Below are positions 5,870-7,524 of a stretch of 7,524 nt of DNA, one piece after another. Every line of letters starts with the position of its first letter. Position 1 is the stretch's first letter. Source of the stretch: RBG-16-42-24 sp964396785 (GTDB lineage Bacteria; Patescibacteriota; Microgenomatia; UBA8517); NCBI GenBank assembly GCA_964396785.1, contig CAYNFU010000033.1, forward strand, positions 1 through 7,524, read 5' to 3'. The notes beneath the pieces were generated by a model. It was not told the DNA's origin and did no database searches. It saw nothing but the letters and a program-made list of their open reading frames with translations. The position numbers and the translations under genes are program-made.

Positions 5870-6023
5870 AATCATCTTTTCTTTTGTGCATCTTTGGCCA
5901 ATTCTTCTTATTCAGCCAGCACTTTTCGCAATACTCTTTGGCGCCTACAAGGTGCGGGCCTGCAAAATATTTTTGACCCCCGATTTTCTGGCGGCATACA
6001 TCACAGAAATATTTAATGGACAT
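5868..6023 (-). CDS. Small CxxC-x21-CxxC protein, probable zinc ribbon
   Basis: A 51-residue basic protein with two CxxC knuckles (C7/C10 in YFCDVC and C32/C35 in YCEKC) separated by 21 residues, a spacing suited to one tetrahedral zinc site. The intervening residues include KIGGQKYF and HLVGAKE, and the tail is Lys-rich (KMHKRKDD), consistent with nucleic-acid or ribosome contact, though no specific family is recognised. The frame stays open to an upstream ATG at 6065, but the internal ATG at 6023 is preferred: it begins immediately before the Cys-containing fold and an extended -10 (TGATATTAT) ends 11 nt upstream, giving a leader of roughly 5 nt. It stands alone between the kinase and the AbiEii pair. 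Confidence 0.65.
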   Translation of the reverse strand: MSIKYFCDVCRQKIGGQKYFAGPHLVGAKEYCEKCWLNKKNWPKMHKRKDD

Positions 6024-6034
6024 TGGTAAGAGAG

Positions 6035-6043
6035 ATAATATCA
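6035..6043 (-). promoter_or_regulatory. Extended -10 promoter of the CxxC protein gene
   Basis: TGATATTAT on the minus strand, an extended -10, with TTGACT at 6065-6060 as a possible -35 at a long 19-nt spacing. Transcription would start about 5 nt before the ATG at 6023, again without room for a Shine-Dalgarno site. Confidence 0.5.
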
Positions 6044-6181
6044 GGAGCGCACGCTTAGAAGTCAACTAGAAAACTCTGTATCAGAAGGTATTGATTAAAA
6101 TTAGGATATTTTCGTCCAACCTTTCCGATTTTTCTCTCCCCCGCCGTTCTCTTGGCTTCCACAATATAGAAGAAAATAGTG

Positions 6182-6187
6182 TATAAT
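6182..6187 (+). promoter_or_regulatory. Promoter of the AbiEii-type unit
   Basis: Consensus TATAAT directly preceded by TG. The ATG at 6194 follows after exactly 6 nt, so the predicted +1 is the start codon itself. No -35 match of note and no Shine-Dalgarno sequence. Confidence 0.55.
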
Positions 6188-6193
6188 TAGCCA

Positions 6194-6448
6194 ATGATCA
6201 ACTGGTCGGTTGATGAGGAAAAATTCAAAAAAGAAAACCCGCGAGAGTACCGCCGCTGGAGGCTAACCCAGCTGATTAACTACGGCCTTGAGGAAGGCGA
6301 AAAATTGGACAGAAAAGAGTTGATTAAAGCCTGGCCAAAAATCAAAGACCGGCTTGATCCGTATAAAAAAAGATATTTAGAGTACTTGATATGGGGAAAA
6401 CAATACTCACTCCCAGACAACTTGACTTTCTGGAATGTGTCCAGCTAG
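6194..6448 (+). CDS. Small partner of AbiEii-type toxin, putative antitoxin
   Basis: An 84-residue, highly charged protein without transmembrane segments or a recognisable DNA-binding helix-turn-helix. The N-terminal half (EEKFKKENPREYRRWRLTQL) and the middle (KLDRKELIKAWPKIKDRLDPYKKRYLEYL) look helical. It is much shorter than AbiEi antitoxins, which carry a winged helix. Its last 58 bases overlap the start of the nucleotidyltransferase gene in another frame, so the two are translated together. I infer an antitoxin or accessory role from position alone; I recognise no function in the protein itself. Start chosen because the TATAAT box ends 6 nt upstream. Confidence 0.7.
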   Translation: MINWSVDEEKFKKENPREYRRWRLTQLINYGLEEGEKLDRKELIKAWPKIKDRLDPYKKRYLEYLIWGKQYSLPDNLTFWNVSS

Positions 6449-7062
6449 AGCCCTCGTTCATTAAAAGGTTCTATCTTACCGGCGGGACGGCTCTGGCGGA
6501 GTTTTATCTCAAACACCGGCTGTCGGAAGATCTTGACCTTTTTACCCAAAACCAAGAAGTACCCCAGCGCGCCGTTCATGTATTTTTGAAAAAAATTTCT
6601 ACAAAACTTGCCATCATCCACATCACCGAAAGCCAATTTTTAGGGCTTTACAGCTATAAACTCAAATACGCTAGCGGGGAGAGCCTTAAAGTGGATTTTA
6701 ATTATTACCCGTTTTCCAGGATTGGAAAAGGCACCAAATTCAAAAACCTGGAGGTTGACAGCCTTTACGACATTGCCGCCAACAAACTGCATACCCTGTT
6801 CGTAAAACCCCGAACACGCGATTATGTTGACCTATTTTTCATCATGGAAAAACATAATTACCCGCTAGAAAAGCTGATAATCGACGCCAAAGCCAAATTC
6901 GACTGGGATATCGATAGACTTAATCTGGCCAGCCAATTCTCAAGAGTAAAAGAAATCAAAGAAAGCGAAATGCCCAAAATGCTCGTGCCTTTCGACAAAA
7001 ACGAAATGGAGCGATTCTTCCTTAAAGAGGCTAAAAATTTGGGCAAACAAATATTTGAATAA
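6391..7062 (+). CDS. Nucleotidyltransferase AbiEii/AbiGii toxin family
   Basis: A 223-residue protein with the nucleotidyltransferase core of the AbiEii/MenT group: YLTGGTALAEFYLKHRLSEDLDLF, with GGT at 31-33 and the metal-binding DLD at 47-49, a further acidic strand LKVDF (99-103, D102), and the conserved DIAANKL...RTRDYVDL (127-148, with K132, R143, D144, D147). Characterised relatives transfer nucleotides to tRNA 3' ends or other targets and act as type IV-like toxins or phage-abortive systems. Length is on the short side for the family, lacking an obvious long C-terminal domain. The ATG at 6391 gives MGKTILTPRQ directly before the fold and overlaps the upstream gene by 58 nt. The region looks richer in G+C than the central operon, which may mean separate acquisition. 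Confidence 0.88.
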   Translation: MGKTILTPRQLDFLECVQLEPSFIKRFYLTGGTALAEFYLKHRLSEDLDLFTQNQEVPQRAVHVFLKKISTKLAIIHITESQFLGLYSYKLKYASGESLKVDFNYYPFSRIGKGTKFKNLEVDSLYDIAANKLHTLFVKPRTRDYVDLFFIMEKHNYPLEKLIIDAKAKFDWDIDRLNLASQFSRVKEIKESEMPKMLVPFDKNEMERFFLKEAKNLGKQIFE

Positions 7063-7069
7063 TCTTTAC

Positions 7070-7150
7070 GGTGCCACTTCCTTCCACCTTATCCTCCTCT
7101 GGGTGAAGACGCCGGGAAAGGTGGCGATGATGTCCGGGGCGTATTCAAAA
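7070..7150 (+). repeat. Dispersed element, copy 2
   Basis: Ungapped match to 584-664 (about 64 percent by hand count), and its first third also matches 5843-5869. In the frame starting at 7070 it reads GATSFHLILLWV...PGKV...GAYSK. It fills much of the 181-nt space between the AbiEii-type gene and the epimerase gene. A 7-nt pair CCACCTT/AAGGTGG (7084-7090, 7118-7124) is present here but not in copy 1. Confidence 0.55.
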
Positions 7151-7207
7151 AACTCGGCGTGGTTTTAGAAGGCGCTTGTAAGGATTCTTTTAGGAAGGCC
7201 CGTTTTG

Positions 7208-7235
7208 TTGACTTTAGGAAATCATTAGATAAAAT
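7208..7235 (+). promoter_or_regulatory. Promoter of the epimerase/dehydratase gene
   Basis: TTGACT (7208-7213), 16-nt spacer, TAAAAT (7230-7235): five of six to consensus in both boxes, the best two-box promoter in the window. The ATG at 7244 begins 8 nt after the -10, leaving a leader of about 2 nt. Confidence 0.6.
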
Positions 7236-7243
7236 CAGCTTGT

Positions 7244-7524
7244 ATGAGTTTTCAAGAAAGAGAAATTCTCGTAACTGGCGGGACTGGCTTTATTGGGAGC
7301 AACTTATGTAAAAAATTAGTTGATACAGGCGACTTTCGTGTAACTTCATTCTCTAACGAAGATCCCAACCCCCCGTTAGAAGGAATAACTTATCTCCGTG
7401 GCGACATAACAAGTTTTAATGAAGTCAAGGATGCGGTTGGAGATAATTCAGTGATTATCAACTTAGCTGCCTTACTTGGCGTCTTTCGGTCTATAGAGGA
7501 TATTGATTTGTACGTAGACGTCAA
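7244..7524 (+). CDS. NAD-dependent epimerase/dehydratase (partial, N-terminus)
   Basis: The first 93 codons of an extended short-chain dehydrogenase run to the window edge without a stop. Residues 8-19 read ILVTGGTGFIGS, the GxxGxxG dinucleotide-binding turn after the first beta strand. Further on, LRGDITSF matches the 'GD' strand that contacts the adenine ring, and VIINLAALLG the strand-4 'hhhLAA' motif. Family members act on nucleotide sugars in cell-envelope polysaccharide synthesis; the substrate and catalytic YxxxK lie beyond the window. It has its own promoter and does not appear to belong to the AbiEii-type unit. Confidence 0.88.
   Translation, partial: MSFQEREILVTGGTGFIGSNLCKKLVDTGDFRVTSFSNEDPNPPLEGITYLRGDITSFNEVKDAVGDNSVIINLAALLGVFRSIEDIDLYVDV

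Noticed and set aside
5789..6016. Plus-strand open frame of 75 codons opposite the CxxC protein
   Set aside because: Most of it is antisense to the better-supported CxxC/CxxC protein and its composition is not protein-like there. Only the short ATSFRLILL stretch is noteworthy, and it is reported as a repeat.
6066..6193. tRNA or structured RNA before the AbiEii-type unit
   Set aside because: No cloverleaf or T-loop signature is visible; the stretch holds only the promoter.

Overview
The window is an AT-rich bacterial segment. Genes are short and tightly packed, Shine-Dalgarno sequences are almost absent, and several start codons sit 6-8 nt behind a -10 box, as expected for leaderless mRNAs. 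A small AbiEii-type nucleotidyltransferase pair, a divergent GreA-like factor and many orphan enzymes fit a Candidate Phyla Radiation (Patescibacteria) type genome. That placement is inference from style, not from a marker gene. TGA ends two genes (NUDIX, CYTH) and no gene needs TGA read as sense, so the standard bacterial code fits.

Layout. Left (1-1220): a NUDIX hydrolase on the minus strand, divergent from a GreA-like transcription factor. Centre (1223-5764): a plus-strand run of four genes, namely a radical SAM enzyme with an unusual CX8CX2C cluster motif, a phosphoribosyltransferase-like protein, a CYTH/triphosphate-tunnel protein and a nucleoside 2-deoxyribosyltransferase-like protein. 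It is met tail to tail by a minus-strand thymidylate-kinase-like P-loop kinase, and the two stop codons share one CTAG. Right (5770-7524): a 51-aa CxxC/CxxC protein (minus), a two-gene AbiEii-type toxin unit (plus) that looks richer in G+C than the centre, and the start of an NAD-dependent epimerase/dehydratase that runs off the window.

The most interesting part is the centre. All five proteins belong to families that handle nucleotides, phosphates or radical chemistry, and none is an obvious housekeeping gene. The outer ends carry the same 20-bp sequence in inverted orientation (1223-1244 plus, 5745-5764 minus), each upstream of the first gene of its transcript. This suggests either one regulon reading in from both ends or a cassette with terminal inverted repeats. 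A working idea is an uncharacterised nucleotide-modification, salvage or nucleotide-based defence pathway; the substrate cannot be read from the sequence.

A second unexpected signal is a dispersed element near gene boundaries (584-664, 5843-5869, 7070-7150). Its copies differ largely at third codon positions of one frame, as if a short peptide had been conserved. No rRNA, tRNA, CRISPR array or transposase was seen, and no gene-free stretch exceeds 300 bases.
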